Origin: Myroides sp. NP-2 | GTDB taxonomy: Bacteria > Bacteroidota > Bacteroidia > Flavobacteriales > Flavobacteriaceae | Assembly (NCBI RefSeq): GCF_014145665.1 | Contig: NZ_JACHTD010000004.1 | Coordinates: 1-64,000 of the forward strand | Direction: 5' to 3' | DNA: 64,000 nt | The notes under the pieces: model-generated | Seen by the model: the letters and a program-made list of their open reading frames with translations, nothing else | Told to the model about the DNA's origin: nothing | Databases searched by the model: none | Translations under genes and position numbers: made by a program | Part shown: positions 1 through 8,070 of the stretch, piece after piece | How the letters are laid out: each line of letters opens with the position of its first letter | Position numbering within the stretch: position 1 is the stretch's first letter

Positions 1-2
1 TA

Positions 3-131
3 AAAAGCGGAATTGACATTCGGGTTGTACAAGAATTATTAGGGCATAGTGATATTAGAACAACCATGATTTACACTCATATTACAGATGTAGATAAGAA
101 ATCGACACCAAGTCCATTAGATTTTTTATAA
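3..131 (+). CDS. Tyrosine recombinase/integrase, C-terminal end (partial)
   Basis: Only the last 42 residues lie in the window; the gene begins upstream. The fragment carries the end of the catalytic domain of the phage-integrase family: LLGHS with the catalytic His, then the TTMIYTHI stretch with the nucleophilic Tyr. It closes with SPLDFL, a tail common in Bacteroidota integrases. The enzyme cuts and rejoins DNA at specific sites through a phosphotyrosine link. It is followed by a hairpin terminator and points at the 3' end of tRNA-Ser, the usual integration target of such enzymes, so it may belong to an integrated element lying left of the window. A chromosomal solo integrase is also possible. 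Confidence 0.85.
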   Translation, partial: KSGIDIRVVQELLGHSDIRTTMIYTHITDVDKKSTPSPLDFL

Positions 132-144
132 CCTAAAATAAAAA

Positions 145-186
145 ACCCAACTTTACATTTTTGGGTGTAAAATTGGGTGTTTATCT
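145..186 (+). terminator. Hairpin terminator after the integrase
   Basis: Thirteen-base arms (145-157 and 166-178) pair with one mismatch around an 8-nt loop, followed by a T-rich stretch. It sits 14 nt after the integrase stop codon and before the convergent tRNA-Ser gene, so it may end both transcripts. Confidence 0.6.
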
Positions 187-215
187 TTTAACTGATTAAT
201 TACCAGTGTTTATTG

Positions 216-300
216 CGGAGAAAGAGGGATTCGAACCCCCGGACCTGTTACAGTCAACAGTTTTCAAGACTGCCGCAATCGACCACTCTGCCATTTCTCC
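216..300 (-). tRNA. tRNA-Ser (UGA)
   Basis: The minus strand folds into an 85-nt class II tRNA. The acceptor stem GGAGAAA pairs with TTTCTCC, the anticodon loop holds TGA (264-266 on the plus strand), there is a long variable arm, and the T arm has GGTTCGAATCC. The CCA end is not encoded in full. A good promoter lies just upstream. The tRNA 3' end faces the integrase fragment, the arrangement expected when an element has integrated into a tRNA 3' end. Confidence 0.95.
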
Positions 301-331
301 AGTAGTCTGCTTTACTTCTGTATTGCGAGTG

Positions 332-361
332 CAAATATAGCATAATTTGCTTTCAACACAA
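332..361 (-). promoter_or_regulatory. Promoter of tRNA-Ser
   Basis: Read on the minus strand, TTG (361-359) is followed after 19 nt by TATATTTG (339-332), an exact fit to the Bacteroidota TTG-N19-TAnnTTTG promoter. Transcription would start about 25-30 nt before the mature tRNA. Confidence 0.7.
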
Positions 362-402
362 GGCTTTGCTAGGGATATTTGCTACTTTTTTTTTGTAAAA
401 TA

Positions 403-920
403 GGTAAGTGGTTAATAGTGAGTGGTTAATAGTGAATGGTGAGTGGTGAGTGGTGAGTGGTGAGTGGTGAGTGGTGAGTGGTAAGTGGTAAGTGGTGAGT
501 GGTAAGTGGTGAGTGGTAAGTGGTAAGTGGTAAGTGGTAAGTGGTGAGTGGTGAGTGGTAAGTGGTGAGTGGTAAGTGGTGAGTGGTAAGTGGTGAGTGG
601 TAAGTGGTAAGTGGTAAGTGGTAAGTGGTAAGTGGTAAGTGGTAAGTGGTAAGTGGTAAGTGGTGAGTGGTAAGTGGTAAGTGGTGAGTGGTAAGTGGTA
701 AGTGGTAAGTGGTAAGTGGTAAGTGGTAAGTGGTAAGTGGTGAGTGGTAAGTGGTGAGTGGTGAGTGGTAAGTGGTAAGTGGTGAGTGGTAAGTGGTGAG
801 TGGTAAGTGGTGAGTGGTAAGTGGTGAGTGGTGAGTGGTAAGTGGTGAGTGGTAAGTGGTGAGTGGTAAGTGGTGAGTGGTGAGTGGTAAGTGGTGAGTA
901 GTGAATGGTGGGTGGTGAGT
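403..920. repeat. Heptanucleotide satellite array, about 74 units of GGTRAGT
   Basis: The 518 bp fit 74 units of 7 bp with the first and last units in the same register. Nearly all units are GGTAAGT or GGTGAGT, so position 4 is a two-state A/G site; only the outermost units are more degenerate (GGTTAAT, AGTGAAT). Because 7 is not a multiple of 3 and no frame meets a stop, all three minus-strand frames stay open and give spurious proteins of repeated LTTYHSP. The right end runs straight into 11-bp repeats and a perfect inverted repeat. Such arrays normally arise by replication slippage; no function can be read from it. Confidence 0.95.
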
Positions 921-994
921 CCATAATGAGTCCATAGTGAGTCCATAGTGTCTCTATTAAAAGTTTGGGTTTTAATAGAGACACTATGGACTCA
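917..994. repeat. Palindromic repeat element, copy 1 (three 11-mers plus 25-bp inverted repeat)
   Basis: Three 11-bp units GAGTCCATART (917-927, 928-938, 939-949) run into a perfect inverted repeat of 25 bp (938-962 against 970-994) around a 7-nt loop. A second copy, inverted relative to this one, lies at 31090-31164 with three matching 11-mers on its other side. This suggests a dispersed non-autonomous element of the REP or MITE kind. No transposase is seen next to either copy. Confidence 0.85.
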
Positions 995-1113
995 TAAGGG
1001 AGGAAAGATAGTGGTATGTCAAACGAAAGTCGAAGGGAAAGCGACTAAAACTCGAAAGAAAGGACGGAAGTATCCCAAAATTAGAAGTATCTTTCGCTTA
1101 AAAAGAAGTAGTG

Positions 1114-2067
1114 ATGAAAAAAAGTGTCAAAGAAAGAGAGATTTATTACAGTGATTTTGGAGTGAGTGAAAGGCGTTCACGAGCCTTTTTTCACGATAGC
1201 CTGAGTTACGGTAGTTTTGTTTATGATTTTGAAACGAATCAGAAATATTGGATTGCCGCTAAACCCAAAGACAGTGAAATCAAAGCCATAACTGCAGATG
1301 GAAAGTATGTGCTTGCGATCGATACAACATTTGATACGCGTAAGCGATTTATTCGCCTGGTCGAAGTGGAAACCCAAAAGGAAGTGGCTATGACCAAGGT
1401 CGCTTTTGGTTACGAAGCCTTGTTTACTCCCATAGAGGGCGTAATTCTCGTTCGGGGTGATATCAAAAAAAGGGAAAAGGTCGTTGTACTCGATATCAAA
1501 ACGGAAGAAATACGATATGCGTTTCCAGGGGCAAATCCCTTGAGCTACGGACAGCTAAATGAGGAATTGAAAACTTTTGTTTTGCCGAATCCAAGGAAGA
1601 AAGCCGAAGTTTTTACCTATGATTTTCAAACGGGAGAAGCCAATGTAATTGCTTTGCCCTCCAAGCGATTGATTCATCGGGTAGCACTAGTGGCTCAAAA
1701 TACCTACTTCTATATCGATGGGGATTATATCGCTACTTTGTTTAAGGATGGAGCAGTGGTGTGGCAGACACCCCTGGGTTTTGACGATTCCCTCCACTAT
1801 GCCCCTGATTTTTTTATCCGTGATAATCGCGTGTATTTTTCCTATTTGTATGATAGTCCTGCAACGGAACTGACAGAAATGAGAATTCCTTGTTTTTATA
1901 CCCTTGATTTAACAACAGGTAAAATAGAAACGATGCAGATCCCTGATCCTGATTACGCTGGTTTTTTTCTCCCTTTTTTAGGCAATCAAGTCGTGAATAA
2001 TTTTGGGTTGTGTATTGATTTGGATACAAGAGAACTATCAAAATTAGCTTCTGCTATTTTTGTATAA
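1114..2067 (+). CDS. Unknown protein, possible beta-propeller
   Basis: A 317-residue protein that I do not recognise. It has no signal peptide and no clear membrane segment. It contains repeated short beta-strand-like blocks with the rhythm of a propeller, for example YDFETNQKYWIAAK, LDIKTEEIRYAF, YDFQTGEANVIAL and LDLTTGKIETMQI, where an aspartate, a TG or TK turn and a hydrophobic strand recur at intervals of about 45-60 residues. I chose ATG at 1114; a GTG lies one codon earlier. The gene is 24 nt upstream of the next small gene and probably shares its transcript. Propeller folding is an inference from this periodicity; no ligand or catalytic site is visible. Confidence 0.6.
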   Translation: MKKSVKEREIYYSDFGVSERRSRAFFHDSLSYGSFVYDFETNQKYWIAAKPKDSEIKAITADGKYVLAIDTTFDTRKRFIRLVEVETQKEVAMTKVAFGYEALFTPIEGVILVRGDIKKREKVVVLDIKTEEIRYAFPGANPLSYGQLNEELKTFVLPNPRKKAEVFTYDFQTGEANVIALPSKRLIHRVALVAQNTYFYIDGDYIATLFKDGAVVWQTPLGFDDSLHYAPDFFIRDNRVYFSYLYDSPATELTEMRIPCFYTLDLTTGKIETMQIPDPDYAGFFLPFLGNQVVNNFGLCIDLDTRELSKLASAIFV

Positions 2068-2091
2068 GAGAAAGATTATAAAGTGATTACG

Positions 2092-2430
2092 ATGATAAAT
2101 TACAACGACAAAACCTTTCGAGCAGTTAGCAATACACCCAATGGGGAAACGTCTAGCGAAACGGTTTTTCACTACCAACAGGAGGGGAGAATCTTAACGG
2201 CAACCTACAAAGGAGGGAAGATTGTCTCTGGACATTTGATCGGATTGGTTGATGAGCGTGGAACGATCGACATGAGATACCACCAAGTCAATGACAAAGG
2301 TGAATTGATGACAGGGGAATGTCAATCTACCCCTGAAGTAATGGAAAATGGAAAAATCCGCTTACATGAAGTGTGGGAATGGACCTCTGGCGATCAATCT
2401 AAAGGGACTTCTATGCTCGAAGAAGTATAG
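2092..2430 (+). CDS. Small conserved protein, often misnamed N-acetylglutamate synthase
   Basis: A 112-residue soluble protein starting MINYNDKTF. It matches, from memory, a small flavobacterial family that databases label 'n-acetylglutamate synthase' although it has no GNAT acetyl-CoA motif (no Q/RxxGxG/A) and is far too short for ArgA. The sequence predicts mostly beta strand: HYQQEGRILTATYKGGKIVSG, then DMRYHQVNDKGELMTG and EVWEWTSGDQSKG near the end. ATG 2092 is preferred over GTG 2083 because family members start at MINYN. It follows the unknown propeller-like gene closely and is ended by the hairpin shared with pyrD. The true function is unknown. Confidence 0.65.
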   Translation: MINYNDKTFRAVSNTPNGETSSETVFHYQQEGRILTATYKGGKIVSGHLIGLVDERGTIDMRYHQVNDKGELMTGECQSTPEVMENGKIRLHEVWEWTSGDQSKGTSMLEEV

Positions 2431-2440
2431 CAATAGAAAC

Positions 2441-2469
2441 AAAAAAACCGCTACTCAGCGGTTTTTTTT
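2441..2469. terminator. Bidirectional terminator between the 112-aa gene and pyrD
   Basis: Seven-base arms AACCGCT and AGCGGTT enclose a 4-nt loop, with A-runs on the left and T-runs on the right, so it can stop transcription from both sides. It sits exactly between two convergent genes. Confidence 0.85.
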
Positions 2470-2470
2470 A

Positions 2471-3493
2471 TTATGTATACTGTTCTAGTATTTTCTTGTT
2501 AATGGCTTTAATCAAAGCGGGTCCTTCATAAATGAATCCGGTATACAACTGAATTAACGAGGCTCCTGCTTCTAATTTTTCTATGGCGTCTTCGGGAGTG
2601 TGGATTCCTCCTACACCGATGATAGGGAAGGCGCGATTGCTCTTATCCGCCAAGAAGCGAATAACTTCTGTACTGCGCTTCGTTAATGGTTTTCCACTTA
2701 ATCCACCAGTTTCTACTTTCTTCTCCGATTGTAGTCCTTCTCGACTAATGGTGGTATTGGTTGCAATAACACCTGCAATCTTTGTCTCTGCCACAATATC
2801 AATGATATCGAGTAGTTGACTGTCTGTCAAATCGGGTGCGATTTTTAAGAGAATTGGCTTGCTTTTCGGCTTAGCGCTATTTTTTGTTTGCAAGGCATGC
2901 AATAAAGCGGTTAAAGGCTCTTTGTCTTGTAACGCACGCAGGTTAGGGGTATTGGGTGAACTCACATTGACTACAAAGTAATCGACATACGGAAAAAGTG
3001 CCTCGAAGCAGATTTCGTAATCGTCAGTGGCTTGCTCGTTTGGAGTCACCTTATTTTTTCCGATATTTCCGCCAATGAGTGTTCCTTTGTTTTTCTTTAA
3101 ACGTTCAATCGCTTGTTCAATTCCCCCGTTGTTGAACCCCATGCGGTTAATCAAGGCATTGTCTTCCACTAAGCGAAACATGCGTTTTTTGGGATTCCCG
3201 TCTTGTGGTTTTGGGGTAATAGTTCCAATTTCAATAAAACCAAAGCCGAAGTTTTCTAACTCTCTGTACAATTTTGCATCTTTGTCTAAACCTGCTGCTA
3301 GTCCAACTGGATTTTTGAATTTCAAGCCAAAGACCTCGCGCTCTAATCGCTTGTCGTTCACTTGAAACGTAGAGCGAATAAGGGCCGATACACCTGGAAT
3401 TTTGTTGATGAATTTCAACGAGTTAAAGGTAAAGTGATGCGCTTTTTCTGGATCCATAGAAAAAGCAAACGGTTTAAAAATACTTTTGTACAT
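2471..3493 (-). CDS. pyrD: Dihydroorotate dehydrogenase, class 2 (quinone)
   Basis: PyrD oxidises dihydroorotate to orotate in pyrimidine synthesis, passing electrons through FMN to the quinone pool at the inner membrane. The 340-residue length and the N-terminal helical extension ([20 protein letters not shown]) are typical of the membrane-associated class 2 enzymes. Visible signatures are [10 protein letters not shown], the [12 protein letters not shown] strand, the active-site stretch [11 protein letters not shown] with the catalytic Ser of class 2, ATNTT, and the phosphate-binding IIGVGGI and [10 protein letters not shown] near the C-terminus. The start at MYK (3493) is preferred; a 15-codon upstream extension is open but does not look like the family. 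It stands alone on the minus strand. Confidence 0.95.
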   Translation of the reverse strand: MYKSIFKPFAFSMDPEKAHHFTFNSLKFINKIPGVSALIRSTFQVNDKRLEREVFGLKFKNPVGLAAGLDKDAKLYRELENFGFGFIEIGTITPKPQDGNPKKRMFRLVEDNALINRMGFNNGGIEQAIERLKKNKGTLIGGNIGKNKVTPNEQATDDYEICFEALFPYVDYFVVNVSSPNTPNLRALQDKEPLTALLHALQTKNSAKPKSKPILLKIAPDLTDSQLLDIIDIVAETKIAGVIATNTTISREGLQSEKKVETGGLSGKPLTKRSTEVIRFLADKSNRAFPIIGVGGIHTPEDAIEKLEAGASLIQLYTGFIYEGPALIKAINKKILEQYT

Positions 3494-3678
3494 AAGATGG
3501 GTGTTGTTGTGTTGTAAAAATACAGTGCGAAAGTACATCTTTTGTTATAATTTTTAAAACCTTCGGCAAAGAATACTTTGTTTTTCTGCGCTTTCTTTGG
3601 TGTACAACCAAACAAATGGAGTGGCATCTATCCTCCAAGTGAGCAAATGCTGGGTGTAATCTTGAAACTAGCTGTAAA

Positions 3679-4038
3679 TTAAACGCCTTTAGCGGGTTGT
3701 GTAAAGAAGGAAGCTCCAAGTAAAAGAGCGGCAACAAATATCAAGCTAAGTGAACTAATACCTTCGCCTATAGCTAAATGCGCAATTCCCGCACCAATGA
3801 GGTTAATGGTAAAACCCGCATAGGCAAATCCTTTGATTATACGTGGCATAAAGGGTAGTAGTAGCGCAAGTACACCAAGTATTTTGGCAACTCCTAATTC
3901 AATGCGAAAATAATCAGGGTATCCCAAATAGGCAAAGGCCTCTTTAAATGTTGGGTCTGTGAAATAACCATAGGCGCTAAATAACATAAAAGCGCTAAAT
4001 AAAGCTGTTGATGTCCAATAGATTAATTTCTTTTTCAT
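3679..4038 (-). CDS. DoxX-like small membrane protein
   Basis: A 119-residue inner-membrane protein with four predicted membrane helices: WTSTALFSAFMLFSAYGYF, the VAKILGVLALLLPFMP segment, FAYAGFTINLIGAGIAHLAI and LSLIFVAALLLGASFF. The order, length and the GVAKILG region fit the DoxX_2 family, whose members are poorly characterised and often controlled by redox- or quinone-responsive regulators. The gene is divergent from an HxlR-family regulator, with a 14-bp palindrome between them, so it is probably that regulator's target. The start at MKKKLIYW (4038) gives a normal N-terminus; an upstream 12-codon extension would cover the promoter. Confidence 0.8.
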   Translation of the reverse strand: MKKKLIYWTSTALFSAFMLFSAYGYFTDPTFKEAFAYLGYPDYFRIELGVAKILGVLALLLPFMPRIIKGFAYAGFTINLIGAGIAHLAIGEGISSLSLIFVAALLLGASFFTQPAKGV

Positions 4039-4062
4039 GTGTTTTGTTTTTGATTTGTATAG

Positions 4063-4070
4063 CAAAGGTA
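4063..4070 (-). promoter_or_regulatory. -7 box for the doxX-like gene
   Basis: TACCTTTG on the minus strand matches TAnnTTTG and lies 25 nt before the chosen start codon. No clear -33 TTG is seen, leaving room for control by the divergent HxlR protein. Confidence 0.55.
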
Positions 4071-4117
4071 CCACCTTTAAAAGATGAAAAGGAGGGGGCT
4101 AACTAAATGGAAACTGG

Positions 4118-4131
4118 TTACCAATTGGTAA
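4118..4131. promoter_or_regulatory. Palindrome, candidate HxlR operator
   Basis: TTACCAATTGGTAA is a perfect 14-bp palindrome between the divergent doxX-like and hxlR-like genes, just before the hxlR-side promoter boxes. HxlR-family dimers bind such dyads and usually control the adjacent divergent gene. Confidence 0.6.
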
Positions 4132-4143
4132 GTGCAGGAAGCG

Positions 4144-4179
4144 TATCTTTGACGGTGTAGTCGATTTTTCGTATCTTTA
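4144..4179 (+). promoter_or_regulatory. Candidate promoter(s) of the HxlR gene
   Basis: Two -7-like boxes lie here: TATCTTTG (4144-4151) and TATCTTTA (4172-4179). The second has TTG 20 nt upstream (4149-4151). I cannot tell which is used. Confidence 0.45.
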
Positions 4180-4202
4180 CTTTAGGCGAAATTTGAAGAG
4201 CG

Positions 4203-4577
4203 ATGAAAGAAGCGATGAAAGAACAACAGGCACAGTGTAAAACGAATATAATGGGGGTCAAAGACAGCATGTCCATTTTAAGTGGCAAGTGGAAGCTGCA
4301 TATATTGGGTACTTTATTGTTGCACGATAAATTGCGTTTTATGGAACTCCAACGCGCTTTAGGCGATATCTCTGCCAAAGTGCTCAGCAAAGAATTAAGA
4401 GATCTTGAACTCAATCAACTGATTAACCGAAGAGAAATTGACGGCTCAATCGTCGCTGTTGAATATGAGATTTCTCCCTTTGGAATTACCCTGACTCCCG
4501 TGATTCAAGCCCTCGCCAATTGGGGAAATACCTATAGACAAGAAATCACCAAGCAGATGGAAAAAACCAAAGGTTAG
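4203..4577 (+). CDS. HxlR-family winged-helix regulator
   Basis: A 124-residue DNA-binding protein of the HxlR/MarR-like family. The hallmark core is present: a Cys near residue 12 (QAQCKTN), then MSILSGKWKLHILGTLL (first helices), LRFMELQRALGDISAKVLSKELRDLE (helix-turn-helix) and the wing with VEYEISPFG, followed by LTPVIQALANWG. The N-terminal Cys is the residue that senses quinones, aldehydes or oxidants in several family members, although here this is inference. It is divergent from the doxX-like gene, with a palindromic site between them, which suggests that it represses that gene in response to electrophiles. The start follows a short AT-rich leader without a strong ribosome-binding site. 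Confidence 0.9.
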   Translation: MKEAMKEQQAQCKTNIMGVKDSMSILSGKWKLHILGTLLLHDKLRFMELQRALGDISAKVLSKELRDLELNQLINRREIDGSIVAVEYEISPFGITLTPVIQALANWGNTYRQEITKQMEKTKG

Positions 4578-4640
4578 AAAAACAAGAAAGGACAAACGAA
4601 ATTATTTCAGTAGAAAAGCGGGGAAAGCGAATAAAAGGTC

Positions 4641-4671
4641 TTGTTATTCTTCGCCAAAATCTGTATCTTTG
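4641..4671 (+). promoter_or_regulatory. Promoter of thrS operon
   Basis: TTG (4641-4643), 20 nt, then TATCTTTG (4664-4671): a near-ideal Bacteroidota promoter. It lies inside the open N-terminal extension of thrS and so supports ATG 4695 as the start. Confidence 0.75.
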
Positions 4672-4694
4672 CCACTCATTTTTTAAAATTAATC

Positions 4695-6647
4695 ATGATA
4701 AAAATTACATTACCAGACGGATCAGTGAAAGAGTTTGCCTCAGGGGTAACTCCTTTCGATGTTGCTAAAAGTATAAGTGAAGGATTAGCTAGAAATATTA
4801 TTTCTGCCAGCTTCAATGGTACCACCATCGAAACCACCACTGCTTTGACCACGGACGGTAGTTTAGTTTTGTATTCATGGAATGATACAGAAGGGAAAAA
4901 AGCATTTTGGCATTCTTCTTCTCACGTAATGGCACAAGCTTTATTGGAGCTATTCCCAGGTATTAAGTTAACGATCGGTCCTGCTATTGAAAATGGATTC
5001 TACTATGACGTAGATTTCATGGATCACAAAGTTACGGATGCTGATTTTAAGCGAATTGAAGATAAGTTTTTAGAAATAGCTAGAGGAAAACACGAGTTTT
5101 CGATGCGTTCTGCTTCCAAAGCAGAGGCGTTAGCCATGTATAAAAAAGAAGAAAACCCATATAAAGTAGAACTAATCGAGAACCTAGAAGACGGAACAAT
5201 TACGTTTTGTGATCACGATACCTTTACTGACCTATGCCGCGGTGGACATATTCCCAATACAGGAATCATCAAGGCATTTAAAATTTTATCAATTGCAGGT
5301 GCTTATTGGAGAGGAGACGAAAAAAATAAACAGTTAACACGTGTATATGGTATTTCGTTCCCGAAACAAAAAGATCTAACGGATTATTTGGCTTTATTAG
5401 AAGAAGCAAAAAAACGCGATCACCGCAAATTAGGAAAAGAGCTAGAGTTGTTTACATTCTCTCAAAAAGTAGGGCAAGGGTTACCGTTGTGGTTGCCAAA
5501 AGGTGCTGCTTTAAGAGATCGCTTGGAGTACTTCTTGCGTAAAGCACAGAAAAAAGCAGGATATGAACAAGTAGTAACCCCACATATCGGACAAAAAGAA
5601 CTGTACGTTACTTCTGGGCACTACGCAAAATATGGGGCAGATAGTTTTCAGCCCATTCACACACCAGTAGAAGGGGAAGAGTTCTTGTTAAAACCAATGA
5701 ACTGTCCGCATCACTGTGAAATATACAACGCAAGACCTTGGTCATACAAAGATTTACCAAAGCGTTTTGCTGAGTTCGGAACCGTTTATCGCTACGAGCA
5801 ATCAGGAGAATTACACGGGTTAACTCGTGTACGCGGATTTACACAAGATGACGCGCATATCTTCTGTACGCCAGATCAATTGGACGAAGAATTCAAAAAA
5901 GTAATTGACCTTGTGCTTTACGTTTTCGGATCTCTAGGGTTTGAGAACTTTACCGCTCAAGTATCTGTTCGCGATTTAAGCAATCCAGATAAGTATATCG
6001 GATCTGTGGAGAACTGGGAAAAAGCAGAACAAGCAATTATCAACGCAGCCAAAGACAAAGGGTTAAACTACGTGATTGAAAGTGGTGAAGCTGCTTTCTA
6101 CGGTCCGAAGTTAGACTTTATGGTGAAAGATGCCTTAGGAAGAAGCTGGCAGTTGGGAACAATTCAAGTAGATTACAATTTGCCAGAGCGTTTTGAATTG
6201 ACGTATAAAGGTTCTGATAACGAATTACATAGACCTGTAATGATTCACAGAGCACCTTTTGGATCAATGGAGCGTTTTATCGCGATTTTATTAGAACATA
6301 CAGGTGGAAATTTCCCACTTTGGTTGATGCCAGAGCAGGCTATTATACTGTCTTTGAGTGAGAAGTATGAAAAATATGCGAAAAAAGTTTTAGATTTGCT
6401 AGAAAATGACGAAATTCGCGCGGTCGTAGATAACAGAAATGAAACGATCGGTAAGAAAATCCGTGAAGCAGAAGTACAAAAATTCCCTTATATGCTGATT
6501 GTAGGTGAAGAAGAGGAGAAGAATGGAACGATTTCTGTGCGTAAACACGGGGATTCAGGCAAATCAAATCAAACGATGAAAATAGAAGAGTTTGTTGCTT
6601 TTGTTCAAAAAGAAGTGAGTTCATCAATGAAACAGTTCGGAGAATAA
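4695..6647 (+). CDS. thrS: Threonine--tRNA ligase
   Basis: ThrRS joins threonine to tRNA-Thr in the cytoplasm. The 650-residue protein shows the full layout: a TGS domain ([14 protein letters not shown] onward, about residues 1-60), the editing domain with [11 protein letters not shown] and its C-terminal zinc-like CRGGHIP, then the class II catalytic core with CPHHCEIY (zinc ligand Cys and His), motif 2 [18 protein letters not shown], motif 3 [16 protein letters not shown], and an anticodon-binding domain at the end ([14 protein letters not shown]). It is the first gene of a translation operon with infC, rpmI and rplT, the order seen in many bacteria. The start is fixed by the promoter lying within the upstream open frame. 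Confidence 0.98.
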   Translation: MIKITLPDGSVKEFASGVTPFDVAKSISEGLARNIISASFNGTTIETTTALTTDGSLVLYSWNDTEGKKAFWHSSSHVMAQALLELFPGIKLTIGPAIENGFYYDVDFMDHKVTDADFKRIEDKFLEIARGKHEFSMRSASKAEALAMYKKEENPYKVELIENLEDGTITFCDHDTFTDLCRGGHIPNTGIIKAFKILSIAGAYWRGDEKNKQLTRVYGISFPKQKDLTDYLALLEEAKKRDHRKLGKELELFTFSQKVGQGLPLWLPKGAALRDRLEYFLRKAQKKAGYEQVVTPHIGQKELYVTSGHYAKYGADSFQPIHTPVEGEEFLLKPMNCPHHCEIYNARPWSYKDLPKRFAEFGTVYRYEQSGELHGLTRVRGFTQDDAHIFCTPDQLDEEFKKVIDLVLYVFGSLGFENFTAQVSVRDLSNPDKYIGSVENWEKAEQAIINAAKDKGLNYVIESGEAAFYGPKLDFMVKDALGRSWQLGTIQVDYNLPERFELTYKGSDNELHRPVMIHRAPFGSMERFIAILLEHTGGNFPLWLMPEQAIILSLSEKYEKYAKKVLDLLENDEIRAVVDNRNETIGKKIREAEVQKFPYMLIVGEEEEKNGTISVRKHGDSGKSNQTMKIEEFVAFVQKEVSSSMKQFGE

Positions 6648-6701
6648 AAAAACAAATGATGTATAACGCTTGTAGAACCAAGCATTAAAATTTTTAAAGC
6701 C

Positions 6702-7259
6702 ATAGCAGTAAGACAAAGAGGAGGATTTAGACCTCGCGAAGAGAAGAAGGATTTGCATAGAGTAAACAACGCAATCCGTGTTCCTGAAGTTCGACTTGTT
6801 GGAGACAATGTCGAAACGGGTGTATATAAACTAGCAGACGCTTTGCGTTTAGCTGAAGAGCAAGAATTAGATTTAGTGGAGATCTCTCCCAATGCAGAAC
6901 CGCCCGTTTGTAAAGTAATTGACTATAAAAAATTCCTTTACGAGCAAAAGAAGCGCGAGAAAATGTTGAAAGCTAAATCAACGCAAATTACCGTTAAGGA
7001 AATTCGTTTTGGCCCTCAAACTGATGAGCATGACTATGAGTTTAAGAAGAAGAATGCAGAAAAGTTCTTAAAAGAAGGAGCTAAATTAAAAGCATTCGTA
7101 TTCTTTAAAGGTCGTTCTATCATCTACAAGGATCAAGGACAAATTTTGTTATTGAGATTAGCACAGGATTTGGAAGAATTCGGAAAGGTTGAATCAATGC
7201 CAGTATTGGAAGGAAAACGTATGACCATGTTCATCGCTCCTAAAAAGAAAACAAAGTAA
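6702..7259 (+). CDS. infC: Translation initiation factor IF-3 (probable AUA start)
   Basis: IF-3 binds the 30S subunit, keeps 50S away and checks the initiator codon and tRNA. The core from [20 protein letters not shown] through [15 protein letters not shown], the lysine-rich linker ([13 protein letters not shown]), [14 protein letters not shown] and [14 protein letters not shown] is unmistakable. The first ATG- or TTG-like start available is TTG 6753, which would cut off 17 conserved residues. In frame upstream, ATA GCA GTA AGA at 6702 gives an N-terminus like the AIR-type starts of relatives; an ATT at 6690 or 6684 is possible too. Use of a poor start codon is how infC controls itself in other bacteria. 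The end coordinate is certain, the start is inferred. Confidence 0.9.
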   Translation: MAVRQRGGFRPREEKKDLHRVNNAIRVPEVRLVGDNVETGVYKLADALRLAEEQELDLVEISPNAEPPVCKVIDYKKFLYEQKKREKMLKAKSTQITVKEIRFGPQTDEHDYEFKKKNAEKFLKEGAKLKAFVFFKGRSIIYKDQGQILLLRLAQDLEEFGKVESMPVLEGKRMTMFIAPKKKTK

Positions 7260-7316
7260 TTCTTCCCGCTAAAGAAAATAGAATTAAGTAAGATAATCAT
7301 AATACCTAGGAACAAA

Positions 7317-7514
7317 ATGCCTAAAATGAAAACTAAATCTAGTGCTAAAAAGCGTTTCAAGCTAACTGGTACTGGAAGAATCAAAAGAAAACACGCTTTC
7401 AAAAGTCACATTTTGACTAAAAAATCTAAAAAGCGTAAATTAGCTTTAACTCACTCTACTTTAGTATCTAAAGCAGATGAGCACAGCATCAAAGATCAAT
7501 TAAGATTAATCTAA
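7317..7514 (+). CDS. rpmI: 50S ribosomal protein L35
   Basis: A 65-residue, very basic protein beginning [20 protein letters not shown], the invariant L35 signature, with [19 protein letters not shown] following. It is part of the large ribosomal subunit. It lies 57 nt after infC and 116 nt before rplT in the usual infC-rpmI-rplT order. Confidence 0.97.
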   Translation: MPKMKTKSSAKKRFKLTGTGRIKRKHAFKSHILTKKSKKRKLALTHSTLVSKADEHSIKDQLRLI

Positions 7515-7630
7515 TTCTAGGTAACTAGAACTGTAGATTCGGTTAAAATTTTTTAATAACCCTGGAGTGGCGCTTAGTAATTTAGAAGAACTTGTAAAAG
7601 TCGCCCACTACAAAAAACACTTGTAAAGAA
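7515..7630 (+). other. Structured spacer between rpmI and rplT
   Basis: This 116-nt non-coding spacer is unusually long for ribosomal genes and can form several hairpins: TTCTAG/CTAGAA (7515-7530), GGTTA/TAACC around 7540-7562, and an imperfect AGTGGCGCTT/AAGTCGCCCACT pairing further on. It could be an L20 control site or an RNA-processing site; this is inference. Confidence 0.4.
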
Positions 7631-7975
7631 ATGGCAAGATCAGTAAACTCAGTAGCTTCAAGAGCAAGAAGAAAAAGAATTTTGAAGCAAGCCAAAGGTT
7701 ACTTTGGAAGACGTAAAAACGTTTGGACAGTAGCTAAAAACGCGGTAGAAAAAGCAATGCTTTATGCTTACCGTGATAGAAAACAAAAGAAAAGAAATTT
7801 CCGCTCTCTTTGGATTATGCGTATCAACGCTGGTGCAAGATTACACGGATTAAGCTATTCTGTATTCATCGGTAAATTGAAAGCTAACAACATCGAATTG
7901 AACCGTAAAGTTCTTGCAGATTTAGCTACAAATCACCCTGAAGCTTTCGCAGCTATCGTTAATAAAGTAAAATAA
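7631..7975 (+). CDS. rplT: 50S ribosomal protein L20
   Basis: A 114-residue basic protein with the L20 signatures [30 protein letters not shown] and the [23 protein letters not shown] block, which binds 23S rRNA early in 50S assembly. In other bacteria L20 also represses its own operon by binding the mRNA. It is the last gene of the thrS-infC-rpmI-rplT operon and is followed by a strong terminator. Confidence 0.98.
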   Translation: MARSVNSVASRARRKRILKQAKGYFGRRKNVWTVAKNAVEKAMLYAYRDRKQKKRNFRSLWIMRINAGARLHGLSYSVFIGKLKANNIELNRKVLADLATNHPEAFAAIVNKVK

Positions 7976-8017
7976 GAAACGTTTGTCAAATCAGATTAGT
8001 CTTACTTAATATAGTTA

Positions 8018-8046
8018 AAGCCCTACTCACGAGTAGGGCTTTTTTT
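8018..8046 (+). terminator. Terminator of the thrS-rplT operon
   Basis: AAGCCCTACTC pairs with GAGTAGGGCTT and is followed by seven T residues, about 45 nt after the rplT stop codon. Confidence 0.92.
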
Positions 8047-8070
8047 GTTTACCGTTCGCCCTAAGCACAC

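Noticed and set aside
353..984. Three overlapping minus-strand proteins made of LTTYHSP repeats
   Set aside because: A 7-bp repeat without stops is open in three frames at once; the proteins are by-products of the satellite array.
948..1154. A 68-residue plus-strand frame
   Set aside because: It begins inside the palindromic element, is very rich in Lys and Arg without a domain, and overlaps the start of the next gene.
3415..3737. Two minus-strand frames of 70 and 87 residues between pyrD and the DoxX-like gene
   Set aside because: They overlap both neighbouring genes out of frame and show no protein-like features.
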